Source: Rubrobacter sp. (GTDB lineage: Bacteria; Actinomycetota; Rubrobacteria; Rubrobacterales; Rubrobacteraceae). Taken from it: 29,752 bases of DNA. Location of the stretch: assembly GCA_016781775.1 (NCBI GenBank), contig JADDPR010000394.1, positions 4,680 through 34,431 on the forward strand, read 5' to 3'. Of this stretch, positions 14,946-23,081 are shown piece after piece. The notes beneath the pieces are model-generated. The model did no database searches and had not been told where the DNA came from. It saw only the letters and a list, made by a program, of their open reading frames with translations. Position numbers and translations under genes: made by a program. The number at the start of each line of letters is the position of its first letter. Positions within the stretch are counted from its first letter, which is position 1.

Positions 14946-15529
14946 TACCGGAGGTAGAGACCGAACGGCTGCTCCTGCGGGCGTGGAGGGAGAGCGACCT
15001 CGACCCCTACGCCCGCATGTGCGCCGACCCGGAGGTCATGCGGTACCTTCCCCGCATGCTGAACCGCGAGCAGAGCGAGGAGCAGGTCGCGGGCTTCGTC
15101 CGCCATTGGGAGGAGCGAGGGTTCGGTCTTTGGGCCGTGGAGCATAGGGCCACCGGCGCGTTCGCCGGGTTCATCGGCCTGCTACGCCAGGAGGATTGGT
15201 CCGAGGGCGAGCACAAGACCGAGATGGGCTGGCGCCTCGAACGCTCCTTCTGGGGACGGGGGCTCGCTACCGAAGGCGCGCGGGCGAGCCTCCGTTACGC
15301 ATTCGAGGACGTAGATCTAGGTGGCATCAGCATAACCCTGCCGGAGAACGCCGCGTCTCGCCGGGTCATGGAGAAGGCTGGCCTGACCCTACGGGGTGAG
15401 ACCTCGTGGAAGGGCTACGGGGTGGTCTGGTACGCCACCGACCGCAGGGAGTGGGAGGCCGGGGAGCCTCCGGCTAGCCCTGCTCCTCGGCCGGGGCTTC
15501 GGCCATCGCCGGGCGGGTGCCTTCTATAA
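14942..15529 (+). CDS. GNAT-family N-acetyltransferase (RimJ/RimL-like)
   Basis: Predicted acetyl-CoA-dependent acetyltransferase. The 195 residues start ETERLLLRAWRESDLDPYARM, as in Acetyltransf_3 (RimJ/RimL) proteins, with EMGWRLERSFWGRGLATEGARA holding the acetyl-CoA binding loop (about 90-112) and the closing motif NAASRRVMEKAGLTLRGE. Substrate unknown; family members acetylate ribosomal protein N-termini, aminoglycosides or small amines. GTG 14942 overlaps the preceding stop. The C-terminal 18 codons overlap the convergent YbdK-type gene by 56 bp, and this Pro-rich tail is outside the GNAT fold. Confidence 0.9.
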   Translation: MIPEVETERLLLRAWRESDLDPYARMCADPEVMRYLPRMLNREQSEEQVAGFVRHWEERGFGLWAVEHRATGAFAGFIGLLRQEDWSEGEHKTEMGWRLERSFWGRGLATEGARASLRYAFEDVDLGGISITLPENAASRRVMEKAGLTLRGETSWKGYGVVWYATDRREWEAGEPPASPAPRPGLRPSPGGCLL

Positions 15530-16607
15530 GGTAGGCGACCACGTCGAGGAAGTCGCCGCTCTCCTCGTAGACGCGGCGCTGGTGCTGGCTGCCGGTGCCT
15601 CCCTCCACGATCTCCAGGACGTTCAGAAGCTCGGCCTCGCACCGCAAGTCCTGGCTCACGGGCCGTAGCTCCTTCACGAGGGCGCGCGCCACCTCGCGGG
15701 CGGGGACGTTGGTCCGCTTCTGCAGGTCGTAGAAGGCGGCGTCGAGGCCGTGTCGGGAGGCCCGCCACTTGTTTTCGAGGGCGAGCTCGCGGTGGTAGGG
15801 GCCTTTGGGGGAGTCCGAGAGGGAACTCGCGACGAGACACTGCGTCAGGGCGGTAAGGGCGACGGCGTGGTCCACGCTCGTCTGGGAGTCGAGGATGCGC
15901 AGCTCTATCGTCCCGATCTTCGCGTGGGGCCGGACGTCCCACCAGCAGAAGGTGTAGTCGTCCATCGCCCCGGAGTCGACCATCAGGTCCACGTAGGACT
16001 CGAAGGACTCATAGTCTGGGAAGGCGGGGGGGAGGCCGGCGCGCGGGAAGGTCTCGAAGATCTTGACGCGCGTCGACTCGAAGCCCGTGTCCTTGCCCTG
16101 CCAGAACGGCGAGTTGGACGAGAGGGCCAGGAGGAGCGGCGCCCACTCGGAGAGGCGGTTGTGGGCCTCTATAACCTCTTCCTTGCCCGGCACGGCGATG
16201 TGGACGTGCTGCCCGAAGATCACCTCGCGCTCGGCGACCCAGCGCAGGGTCTTGATCACCTTGCGGTAGCGCTCCTGGTCCGTGATCTTCTGGTCGCGAT
16301 AGCGCGAGAAGGGGTGTGTGCCGGCGCTCGCTAGCGCGGCACCGCACGCGGCGGTCCACGATCCGACCCTGCTCCTGAGCTCTCTCAAGTGCCCCTCCGC
16401 CTCGGCGACGGTGGCGCAAGGCGGGGTTTTTATCTCCAGAACGGACTGGAAAAGCTCGTAGGAGACGGCCTCCTCGAGGTCCTCGGGGAGGCGCGACATG
16501 ATCTCTTCTATCTTGGGGACGAGCTCGCCCGTGCTGACGTCGACGATGTGGAGCTCTTCCTCCACCCCCAGGGTGTACCCCCGGCTGCCCTCGAACTCTA
16601 CCGCCAT
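15474..16607 (-). CDS. Carboxylate-amine ligase, glutamate-cysteine ligase type 2 (YbdK family)
   Basis: ATP-dependent ligase of the GCS2 family, predicted to join the gamma-carboxyl of glutamate to an amine, possibly cysteine. The 377 residues carry the family's GVEEELHIVD motif near the N-terminus, YELFQSVLEIKTPPC, FGQHVHIAV (metal/substrate site), FCWWDVRPH and ENKWRASRHGLDA. Length agrees with the 370-400 usual for YbdK. The ATG has an excellent ribosome site (GGGAGGAG). The eamA-type gene lies upstream on the same strand, 109 bp away. Whether this organism makes gamma-glutamylcysteine or ergothioneine precursors with it cannot be told from sequence. Confidence 0.92.
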   Translation of the reverse strand: MAVEFEGSRGYTLGVEEELHIVDVSTGELVPKIEEIMSRLPEDLEEAVSYELFQSVLEIKTPPCATVAEAEGHLRELRSRVGSWTAACGAALASAGTHPFSRYRDQKITDQERYRKVIKTLRWVAEREVIFGQHVHIAVPGKEEVIEAHNRLSEWAPLLLALSSNSPFWQGKDTGFESTRVKIFETFPRAGLPPAFPDYESFESYVDLMVDSGAMDDYTFCWWDVRPHAKIGTIELRILDSQTSVDHAVALTALTQCLVASSLSDSPKGPYHRELALENKWRASRHGLDAAFYDLQKRTNVPAREVARALVKELRPVSQDLRCEAELLNVLEIVEGGTGSQHQRRVYEESGDFLDVVAYLIEGTRPAMAEAPAEEQG

Positions 16608-16716
16608 TACTCCTCCCTCATCTCCGCGATGAGCGGACCCGCGTTCTCACGAGCCCGTATGGTAGCCCTTTTGCCGCAACGTCGCGCAACGGGAGACGAC
16701 GCGAATGAGGCCGCGT

Positions 16717-17640
16717 TCACCTGCTCGCTTCCGACGCCTTCCCGGGCGATACTGCCGTTCCTGGCCCGACCTGGGCGAGCGCCGCGCCCGAGAGCACGAG
16801 GAGCGCGCCCAGGACCTTGAGCGTCGTAAGCTCCTCCCCGAGCAAGAAGACCCCGAGCGCCCCCGCTACCACGGGCTCTACCGTCGCCACGATCGCCGCC
16901 CTCCCCGCCTCCAACCTCCTCAGCCCGAAGGTGTACAGGGCGAAGGCGAGCGTGGTGTGGACGACCGCGAGCACGAACAACAACGCGTAGGACCATAGGG
17001 GGAGCCCGGCGAGCGTACCGAGGGTAGGGAAGGCGGCGACCACGAGCAGGACCGCGCCGAAGCCGAGGGCATAGCTAAGGACCGTAGCCGGACCAAGGTG
17101 ACCCGCCACGGGCTTGCCGAAGATCGAGTAGAGACCATACGTCAGCCCCGACAAAAGACCGGTCGCGAGCACGAAGGGCGTGACCTCCAGGGCCCCGAGG
17201 TCGAACGCGCCCACGACGAGCCCGATCCCGGCGAACGTCAGCCCCAGAGCCACGACGCGCGTGAGCCCTAGCGGCTCCCTCAAAAACGCCCACGCGAGCA
17301 ACGTCACGAACGCCGGCGAACTGTACAGGAGGATCGAGGCCGTCCCGACCGCGCTCTCGCGCACGGTAAAGAAGTACAGGAGGTAGAACGCCCCGATCCC
17401 CACGAGCCCCAACGGCGCGAGGAATACGAGGTCCCTCCTCGCGACCCGCAAGCTCCCAAGCCCCTTCGCCAGGGTCAGGAACGTCAGCACCGCCACCCAC
17501 CCGATCACAGCCCGAAACGCGACCAGCGCCTCGAACGAGACACCCTCTGCGTACAAGAGCTTGGCGAAATAGCCTAGGGTGCCCCAGATCGAGGCTGCCG
17601 CTCCCACGGCAAGAACCCCGACCAGGCGTTCGTTAATCAA
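16717..17640 (-). CDS. EamA/DMT-superfamily transporter
   Basis: Predicted inner-membrane metabolite exporter of the drug/metabolite transporter superfamily. With the TTG start at 17640 it has 307 residues, about ten TM helices and two EamA repeats. The first repeat begins GVLAVGAAASIWGTLGYFAK; the second starts near VLATGLLSGLTYGLYSIFGK and ends with EPVVAGALGVFLLGEELT, the usual C-terminal signature. The frame runs open far upstream over mutL, but that part is noise. TTG 17640 is chosen because it precedes the first TM helix by a few residues, although the ribosome site is weak. Substrate unknown. mutL ends 77 bp upstream on the same strand. Confidence 0.88.
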   Translation of the reverse strand: MINERLVGVLAVGAAASIWGTLGYFAKLLYAEGVSFEALVAFRAVIGWVAVLTFLTLAKGLGSLRVARRDLVFLAPLGLVGIGAFYLLYFFTVRESAVGTASILLYSSPAFVTLLAWAFLREPLGLTRVVALGLTFAGIGLVVGAFDLGALEVTPFVLATGLLSGLTYGLYSIFGKPVAGHLGPATVLSYALGFGAVLLVVAAFPTLGTLAGLPLWSYALLFVLAVVHTTLAFALYTFGLRRLEAGRAAIVATVEPVVAGALGVFLLGEELTTLKVLGALLVLSGAALAQVGPGTAVSPGKASEASR

Positions 17641-17717
17641 GGGCGTGTGCGAACGGTAGCGGGCGCATCTTCTGACGATGATAGCCGACAGGAAGCCGGG
17701 CGCATCTGTCCGGGAAC

Positions 17718-19580
17718 CTAGTGCCGGTCGAGCTTGCGGGCGACTTCGTTGACGCCGAGACGGAAGCAGATGGAGCGGCCGTGGGGACAGGTGGCGGGGA
17801 GGCGGCTGTTGAGCCAGCTTTTTATGAGGGCCTCCATCTCTGCCTGCGAGAGCCTGTCGCCGAGCCTGACGGCGGAGTGGCAGGCGATGGTGGCGAGTAT
17901 GTGGTCCTCGCGGCGTCGCCCGGGACCGCTGCCCCTCGCCGCCGAGAGGGCCTCCTTGAAGGCCCCGGCGACGTCGCGGCCGGCCAGGGTGGAGATAACG
18001 GCCGTGACCCTGAAGGAGCTCGGGCCGAAGGGCTCGGCCTCGAAGCCGTAGACGGCGAGCTCCTCCAGATAGCCCTCGGCCGACTCGGCCTCCGCGGGCG
18101 GCAGCTCCACGACCTCCGGGACGAGCAGGGCCTGGGTGGTCGGCAGGGAGCCTTCTTCCGCGTCGGTGAGCCCATCCAAGATGGCCCGTTCGTGGGCGAC
18201 GTGCTGGTCGACGACCCACATCGCCCCCGGCTCCTCGACGAGGATGTAGCCCGCGGCGAGTTGACCGATCACCCTGAGATCCTCCACCCTCGAGCGAGGC
18301 AACGCGCCCCGCTCCGGCGGCTCGAAGGGCTCCGGGGCTGGCTCGGGCCGCGAGGCTCCGACCCCCGAGAGCGGCTGGGACGCCCGGGCGAGCTTCTCCC
18401 GGACCTCGTTCAGGTCGCGCCTCGGGGCGGAGGGCGAGGGGTAGTCGGGGCGGCGCTCCGCGATGCGCCCGTAGCGTTCCTGCGAGGGGGACGTCCGGGG
18501 CGGTGTAGGGAGGCGCTCCTGGGAGTAGGAGGGCTCCGTGGGGCGCGGCACGGCGGCGGGCGGGGACGGGCGCCACTCTATCGCCTCGCGGACGGCGGCG
18601 GCGACGGCGGCGCGGGCGGCGCGCTCCTCGGAGAAACGGACCACCTGCTTTGTGGGGTGGACGTTCACGTCGACCCGGCGCGGGTCCACCTCTATGCGAA
18701 GGGCGACCGGTGGGTAGCGCCCCGAGGGGAGGGTGGAGCGGTAGGCATCGTCGATGCCGCGCGTCAGGTTCTCCGCCCGCACCCAGCGCCCGTTCACCGA
18801 GAGCGTTTGTCGCGCCCGGCTCCCCTCCGTCAGGCTCGGGAGCGCGGCGTACCCCGAGACCCGGAAAGCCCCGGACTCGTACTCGACCTTTCGCATCGAG
18901 CGCGCCTTCGCCACCCCGTGGACCTGCGCCAGGCGCTCCAGAAGGTCCCCATTCTGGCCTACCGAGAGGGAGAGGTAGTCCCGCCCGCCCTCGGAGAGTC
19001 TGAAGGCGACCTCCGGGTGGGCTACGGCGAGGTGCGTCAGGGTTTCGAGGATGGCGGCCCGTTCGGCGCGCGGGCCCTTGAGGAACGCGCGGCGGGCGGG
19101 GACGTTGTAGAAGAGGCGGTCCACGAGGATCGTCGTCCCTTTGGGGTGCGAGGCCGGGAGCACCTTCGCCTCGGCGCCCCCGTCGACGGCAACCTTCGTG
19201 CCGGCGCCCTCCCCGGTCGAGGTGGTCAGGCAGAAAGACGAGACGCTCGCGATGGAGGGGAGGGCCTCGCCGCGGAAGCCCAGAGTCCCGACGCTCTCGA
19301 GGTCCTGGACGGCCCGGATCTTGCTTGTCGCGTGCCGCAGCACGGAGACGGCGGCGTCCTCCTGGCTCATCCCGGTGCCGTCGTCCCGGACGAGGATGTG
19401 CGAGGTACCACCGTCGCCGAGCTCGACCTCCACCCGCGAGGCCCCGGCGTCCAGGGAGTTTTCGACGAGCTCCTTCACCACCGAGGCCGGCCGGTCCACG
19501 ACCTCCCCAGCCGCGACCTGCTGGGCCACCCTCGGGTCCAGGACCCGGATGCTCGCGTGCTCGTTGCCCTTCTCACCCAC
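17718..19580 (-). CDS. mutL: DNA mismatch repair protein MutL
   Basis: Mismatch-repair ATPase. The N-terminal GHKL domain is complete: VKELVENSLDAGA (E37, N41), RDDGTGM (65-71), GFRGEAL (101-107) and the NVPARRAF segment. A Pro/Ser/Arg-rich linker (about 345-435) joins it to the C-terminal dimerisation/endonuclease domain: DQHVAHERAILD (from D458), QALLVP, ACHSAVRLGD and CPHGR (598-602). The endonuclease motif ends in Asp where the consensus DQHA(x)2E(x)4E has Glu. Total 620 residues, normal length. The GTG start is 6 nt after TAGAAT, so the mRNA is probably leaderless. Most Actinobacteria lack MutS/MutL, so its presence fits a deep branch. mutS is not in the window. Confidence 0.97.
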   Translation of the reverse strand: MGEKGNEHASIRVLDPRVAQQVAAGEVVDRPASVVKELVENSLDAGASRVEVELGDGGTSHILVRDDGTGMSQEDAAVSVLRHATSKIRAVQDLESVGTLGFRGEALPSIASVSSFCLTTSTGEGAGTKVAVDGGAEAKVLPASHPKGTTILVDRLFYNVPARRAFLKGPRAERAAILETLTHLAVAHPEVAFRLSEGGRDYLSLSVGQNGDLLERLAQVHGVAKARSMRKVEYESGAFRVSGYAALPSLTEGSRARQTLSVNGRWVRAENLTRGIDDAYRSTLPSGRYPPVALRIEVDPRRVDVNVHPTKQVVRFSEERAARAAVAAAVREAIEWRPSPPAAVPRPTEPSYSQERLPTPPRTSPSQERYGRIAERRPDYPSPSAPRRDLNEVREKLARASQPLSGVGASRPEPAPEPFEPPERGALPRSRVEDLRVIGQLAAGYILVEEPGAMWVVDQHVAHERAILDGLTDAEEGSLPTTQALLVPEVVELPPAEAESAEGYLEELAVYGFEAEPFGPSSFRVTAVISTLAGRDVAGAFKEALSAARGSGPGRRREDHILATIACHSAVRLGDRLSQAEMEALIKSWLNSRLPATCPHGRSICFRLGVNEVARKLDRH

Positions 19581-19586
19581 ACGCCG

Positions 19587-19592
19587 ATTCTA
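19587..19592 (-). promoter_or_regulatory. Predicted leaderless -10 of mutL
   Basis: TAGAAT on the minus strand ends 6 nt before the GTG of mutL, placing the predicted transcription start on the G of the start codon. No good -35 was found. It is divergent from the accB promoter about 70 bp away. Confidence 0.55.
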
Positions 19593-19664
19593 CACGCGAA
19601 GGCGCCCTTTCCCACCGTCTGCGGCGGGGTCCGTGGCGTCCCCCAACCGGCGGCGACGAACGTG

Positions 19665-19670
19665 TACAAT
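19665..19670 (+). promoter_or_regulatory. Predicted -10 of the accBC operon
   Basis: TACAAT ends 8 nt before ATG 19679 of a seven-residue leader frame, so transcription would start about 2 nt before that ATG and about 22 nt before the accB TTG. Confidence 0.55.
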
Positions 19671-19678
19671 CCGGGGCT

Positions 19679-19702
19679 ATGCCGACGAGGAACAGACGTT
19701 GA
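19679..19702 (+). CDS. Seven-residue leader frame (MPTRNRR) overlapping accB
   Basis: ATG to TGA, seven sense codons. It starts where a leaderless transcript from TACAAT would begin and its TGA overlaps the TTG of accB (TTGA). Its interior holds the AGGAA that serves as the accB ribosome site, so ribosomes translating it would end on the accB start. This could couple accB translation to leader translation. Two of the seven codons are rarely used Arg codons (AGG, AGA). Evidence is positional only; translation is not shown. Confidence 0.4.
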   Translation: MPTRNRR

Positions 19703-20223
19703 ACAACGGCGGAGAACCAAAGGGCGAGGCCCGGGGGAAGGCGCTGCCCCTCGACGACGTCGGGAGGCTCGTCGAGCTTCTGGCCGAGAGCGGGGTCGGG
19801 GAGATCCGGGTCCGCCAGGGAGAGCTCGAGATCACCGTAAAGGCGAAGCTGGAGGCCGCGCCCGTGGTCGCCCCTTCTCCCGTCGCGGTCCCGGCGGAGC
19901 CGCGGGTCCACCTCCCGGAGGTCGTAGTCCCCGAGGCTTCGGTCCTCGAGACGCAAGCCGAGGCCCCGAGCACGAACGGGCTGCACGCCGTCCGCTCCCC
20001 CGTGGTGGGGACGTTCTACCGGGCGCCGGCGCCGGGGGAAGGTCCCTACGTCGAGGTCGGGGATACGGTCAGGGCGGGGCAGACGCTGTGCATCGTCGAG
20101 GCCATGAAGCTGATGAACGAGATCCCCTCGGACGTCTCCGGCGAGGTCGTGGAGATTCTCGTCCAGAACTCGGGTGGGGTCGAGTACGATCAGCCCCTCT
20201 TCCACATCCGGCCCGAAGCATAG
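19699..20223 (+). CDS. accB: Acetyl-CoA carboxylase biotin carboxyl carrier protein
   Basis: Carries biotin for the first committed step of fatty-acid synthesis. The 174 residues comprise an N-terminal segment (VGRLVELLAESGVGEIRV ... ELEITVKA) typical of stand-alone BCCP, a Pro/Ala/Val-rich linker (about 52-95) and the biotinyl domain with VRSPVVGTFYRAPAPG and EAMKLMNEI, where K137 is the biotinylated lysine. TTG 19699 has AGGAA 6 nt upstream; the frame is open further back, but that part lies across the mutL promoter. accC follows 19 nt downstream. Confidence 0.95.
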   Translation: MNNGGEPKGEARGKALPLDDVGRLVELLAESGVGEIRVRQGELEITVKAKLEAAPVVAPSPVAVPAEPRVHLPEVVVPEASVLETQAEAPSTNGLHAVRSPVVGTFYRAPAPGEGPYVEVGDTVRAGQTLCIVEAMKLMNEIPSDVSGEVVEILVQNSGGVEYDQPLFHIRPEA

Positions 20224-20242
20224 AAAACCGGGGGCGGTCTTC

Positions 20243-21631
20243 TTGCTGAACAAGGTTCTGGTGGCCAACCGGGGCGAGATCGCCCTGAGGGTCATCCGCG
20301 CGTGCCGGGAGCTGGGCATAAGATCCGTCGCCGTCTACTCGACGGCCGACGCCGACTCGCTGCATCGTCTCCTCGCCGACGAGGCGATCTGCATAGGCCC
20401 CGCGCATCCCTCGGGGAGCTACCTGAACATACCCGCGATCATCTCCGCCGCCGAGCTCCGCGGCGCCGACGCGATCCACCCCGGGTACGGTTTCCTCGCT
20501 GAGAACGCGCGCTTCGCCGAGATCTGCGAGGCGTGCAACATCAAGTTCGTCGGTCCCCGCTCGGAGACGATAGCCCTCATGGGCGACAAGGTCTCGGCGC
20601 GCCGTGCCGCCGCCGCGGCCGGCGTCCCCGTGACGCCGGGGAGCGACGGGCCGTGTCGGAGCGCCGCGGAGGTAAAGCGCGTCGGCGCCGAGGTCGGGTA
20701 CCCCCTCCTCATAAAAGCGAGCGCCGGCGGCGGGGGCAAGGGGATGCGGGTGGTGCACTCGGAGGGCGAGGTCGACGCGGCGTACGCCTCGGCGAGCCGC
20801 GAGGCGGGGGCGGCGTTCGGGGACGGCTCCGTCTACGCCGAGCGTTACCTGGAGAAGCTCCGCCACGTCGAGGTTCAGGTTCTGGCGGACGAGCGGGGCG
20901 TTACGGCCGCCTTCCCGGAGCGGGACTGCTCCGTGCAGCGCCGCTACCAGAAGCTCCTCGAGGAGTCGCCGGCGCCGGGGCTGCCGGAGGGCGCGCGCGA
21001 GGGGATGAAGAAGGCGGCCGCCTCGCTTGTGGAGACCCTGGGCTACTGGGGGGCGGGGACGGTCGAGTTCGTGTACTCGGGGGGCGAGTTCTACTTTATC
21101 GAGATGAACACGCGCCTGCAGGTCGAGCATCCCGTCACGGAGGCGGTCGCGAGCGTCGACCTCGTCGCCGAGCAGCTGAGGGTGGCGAGCGGCGAGGGGC
21201 TCTCGGTGAAGGGAGAGGTGCCCGCCCGGGGGCACGCGATCGAGTTCAGGATCAACGCCGAGGACCCGAGGCGCGGCTTCCTGCCCCAGACGGGCCCCGT
21301 CGAGTTTTACAACCCACCCGGCGGCCCCGGCGTCAGGGTGGATTCCCACCTCTACGCCGGCTACAAGGTCTCGCCCTACTACGACTCCCTGCTCGCCAAG
21401 CTCATCGTGCACGCCGAGATGAGGGAGGCCGCCCTCAGGCGCGGGGCGCGGGCGCTGGACGAGTTCGCGCTCACGGGCCTGGACACAACGCTCCCGTTGC
21501 ACCTCGCGATCCTGGAGGACGAGGACTTCCGGCGCGGAGGGGTCTTCACGGACTTTCTTGAGGGGAGGGAGCTCACGGGCGACGGAGCCGGGTTGCCAAG
21601 GCTTGCCGCAGTCGGACGATCTCCCGCCTGA
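20243..21631 (+). CDS. accC: Acetyl-CoA carboxylase biotin carboxylase subunit
   Basis: ATP-dependent carboxylation of the biotin on AccB. The 462 residues begin LNKVLVANRGEIALRVIRAC, with the HPGYGFLAENARFA segment, the ATP-grasp glycine loop KASAGGGGKGMR, HVEVQVLAD, EMNTRLQVEHPVTE and the C-terminal EFRINAEDP. Normal full length. TTG 20243 is chosen because the protein then begins at the family's conserved N-terminus; the ribosome site (GGGGGCGG) is only fair. The last ~20 residues (GDGAGLPRLAAVGRSPA) are not typical and their codons overlap the 3' remnant of a decayed permease gene on the other strand. accA/accD are not in the window. Confidence 0.97.
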   Translation: MLNKVLVANRGEIALRVIRACRELGIRSVAVYSTADADSLHRLLADEAICIGPAHPSGSYLNIPAIISAAELRGADAIHPGYGFLAENARFAEICEACNIKFVGPRSETIALMGDKVSARRAAAAAGVPVTPGSDGPCRSAAEVKRVGAEVGYPLLIKASAGGGGKGMRVVHSEGEVDAAYASASREAGAAFGDGSVYAERYLEKLRHVEVQVLADERGVTAAFPERDCSVQRRYQKLLEESPAPGLPEGAREGMKKAAASLVETLGYWGAGTVEFVYSGGEFYFIEMNTRLQVEHPVTEAVASVDLVAEQLRVASGEGLSVKGEVPARGHAIEFRINAEDPRRGFLPQTGPVEFYNPPGGPGVRVDSHLYAGYKVSPYYDSLLAKLIVHAEMREAALRRGARALDEFALTGLDTTLPLHLAILEDEDFRRGGVFTDFLEGRELTGDGAGLPRLAAVGRSPA

Positions 21632-22099
21632 GGGACGGCTCCCGCTCTTCTCTCGCGCGAGGCCTCCGGGTCGATGCCCTCCTCGTCCAACTTCTCCGTC
21701 CACAGCTTGCGGAGGAGCACGTGCAGGGCGGCGACCGAGGGGACGGCGAGCAGGAGGCCGACGAAGCCGAAGAGCGTGACCACGATGAGGAGGGCGAAGA
21801 CGATCACCACGGGGTGGAGCGCGGTCGCCCAGCTCATCACCACAGGTTCTATGACGTTCCCCTCGATGGACTGGATAACGACGTAAGCGGCAACGACCCA
21901 CAAGGCCTTCACCGGCTCCCCGCTCGCGAGCGGCAGAAGGAGCGGCAGGAAGACCGAGAACACGGGCCCGAGCAGCGGGATAAAACAGAGCAGGTCCGTG
22001 AGGATGCCCAACAGGAGCGCGAACGGTCTCTCTATAAGGTAGAGCGCCAGAGTACAGGGCGACGAGGAGCGCGAAGAAAAGCGCCACTCCTGCGTACAC
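21573..22099 (-). pseudogene. Decayed AI-2E family permease, 5' truncated and frameshifted
   Basis: Three frames on the minus strand together encode the C-terminal part of an AI-2E/PerM-type transporter (PF01594). Frame one gives YAGVALFFALLVALY. Frame two continues ALYLIERPFALLLGIL, then FIPLLGPVFSV, IQSIEGNVIEPVVM and HPVVIVFALLIVVTLFGF, the family's conserved end. Near 21650 a second shift is needed to reach a plausible tail (REPSLRREIVRLRQ) ending at the TGA at 21575-21573. About 200 N-terminal residues of the usual ~350 are missing. The first shift lies near 22045. Sequencing error could explain one shift but not the missing 5' half. Confidence 0.75.
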
Positions 22100-22259
22100 C
22101 AGACGCCAGCGCGTTCCTGCTTCTCTAAAACCGCTCCTCGGTAGTACCCGACGGCCTTCTTCTTACCTGTCGATGGAGTGGGTGAAGCCGCGGGTGGGTA
22201 GGTGGTATCTTTTACTCCCCGGCGCGCGGTCTCCGGGTGGAGCTTCGAGGAGGGGTCGT

Positions 22260-23081
22260 TTGGCGCAAGAAGGCGTACCGGAGAAGGAGAAGCTGCTCTT
22301 CGGCGGGATGGCTCGCTGGGGAGGAATAGACTTCTTCGGTCCCAGCTACGCAAGCTCCGCGCAGCGCAAGGACGGCAAGATCTACGTCTGGATCGACCCC
22401 TTCAACGTCTGGCAGCCCGAAGGGACCCTCGGACGCGTCCTCAAGCTACCCATCCTGCGCTCCATCTTCTTCTGGTTCCGCATCGTGCTGCAGCTTGCCG
22501 GCTCGATCTGGACCCTCGTCTTCTTCGTTGCCATCATGGGCGTACTCTGGCTTCTCGTGAGCCTGATGGAGCGCGGCACGGAGGCCGTCGGCGGTCCCGT
22601 GGGCGACGTCCTCGCCTTCTTCGCCGCCTTCCCGATCCTGCCGATCCTCGCCCTCTTCTTCGCCGCAATGAAGTTCACCTCCATCGGCCGCTACCACGGC
22701 GCCGAGCACAAGGCCGTGGCCGCCTACGAGAAGTACGGCGAGGTGACCCTCGAGAACGCCAAGGGCGTCAGCCGTCTCCACCCCCGCTGCGGTACCAACA
22801 TACTCTTCTATATAACCCTCGCCGCCCTCGCCGACCCGTTCATAAACTGGGCCCCCTACGCCGTCCTCCAATTCATCCTCATAAGCGAGGCCTGGTTCAT
22901 TTTCGGCAAGACACGCCCCTCCATCGCCGTCGGCAACTTTCTCCAGAAGTACCTCACAACCTCCGAGCCGGGCCGCAAGGAACTGGAGGTCGCCGTCGAG
23001 TCGCTCTCCGAGCTTATAAGGGCCGAGAACGGCGAGCGCGCCTCCGCCGAAGAGCCGACCCTGATCCCGGCTCGCTTCTAA
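22260..23081 (+). CDS. DUF1385 (YqhQ-type) membrane protein
   Basis: 273-residue protein of the DUF1385 family, predicted to be metal-dependent but with no assigned activity. It opens with a soluble segment containing KLLFGGMARWGGIDFFGP, then two hydrophobic blocks (about 62-98, 110-135), the family signature GRYHGAEHKAVAAYE (near 142-156) and SRLHPRCGTN (near 170-179), then two further TM segments. The His, Glu and Cys of the GAEHK and HPRCGTN motifs are the likely metal ligands. TTG 22260 is supported by AGGAGG 6 nt upstream of the codon; the frame is open to ATG 22173 but those residues do not match the family. It ends in a 4-nt convergent overlap with a decayed small membrane-protein gene. 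Confidence 0.88.
   Translation: MAQEGVPEKEKLLFGGMARWGGIDFFGPSYASSAQRKDGKIYVWIDPFNVWQPEGTLGRVLKLPILRSIFFWFRIVLQLAGSIWTLVFFVAIMGVLWLLVSLMERGTEAVGGPVGDVLAFFAAFPILPILALFFAAMKFTSIGRYHGAEHKAVAAYEKYGEVTLENAKGVSRLHPRCGTNILFYITLAALADPFINWAPYAVLQFILISEAWFIFGKTRPSIAVGNFLQKYLTTSEPGRKELEVAVESLSELIRAENGERASAEEPTLIPARF

Noticed and set aside
17721..20249. An 842-codon plus-strand frame across mutL and accB
   Set aside because: It is antisense to mutL and out of frame with accB, low in hydrophobic-core patterns and rich in Arg/Gly; a shadow frame.
22173..22259. ATG 22173 as start of the DUF1385 protein
   Set aside because: The extra 29 residues are Arg/Gly/Pro-rich without family resemblance, while TTG 22260 has a strong AGGAGG at correct spacing.
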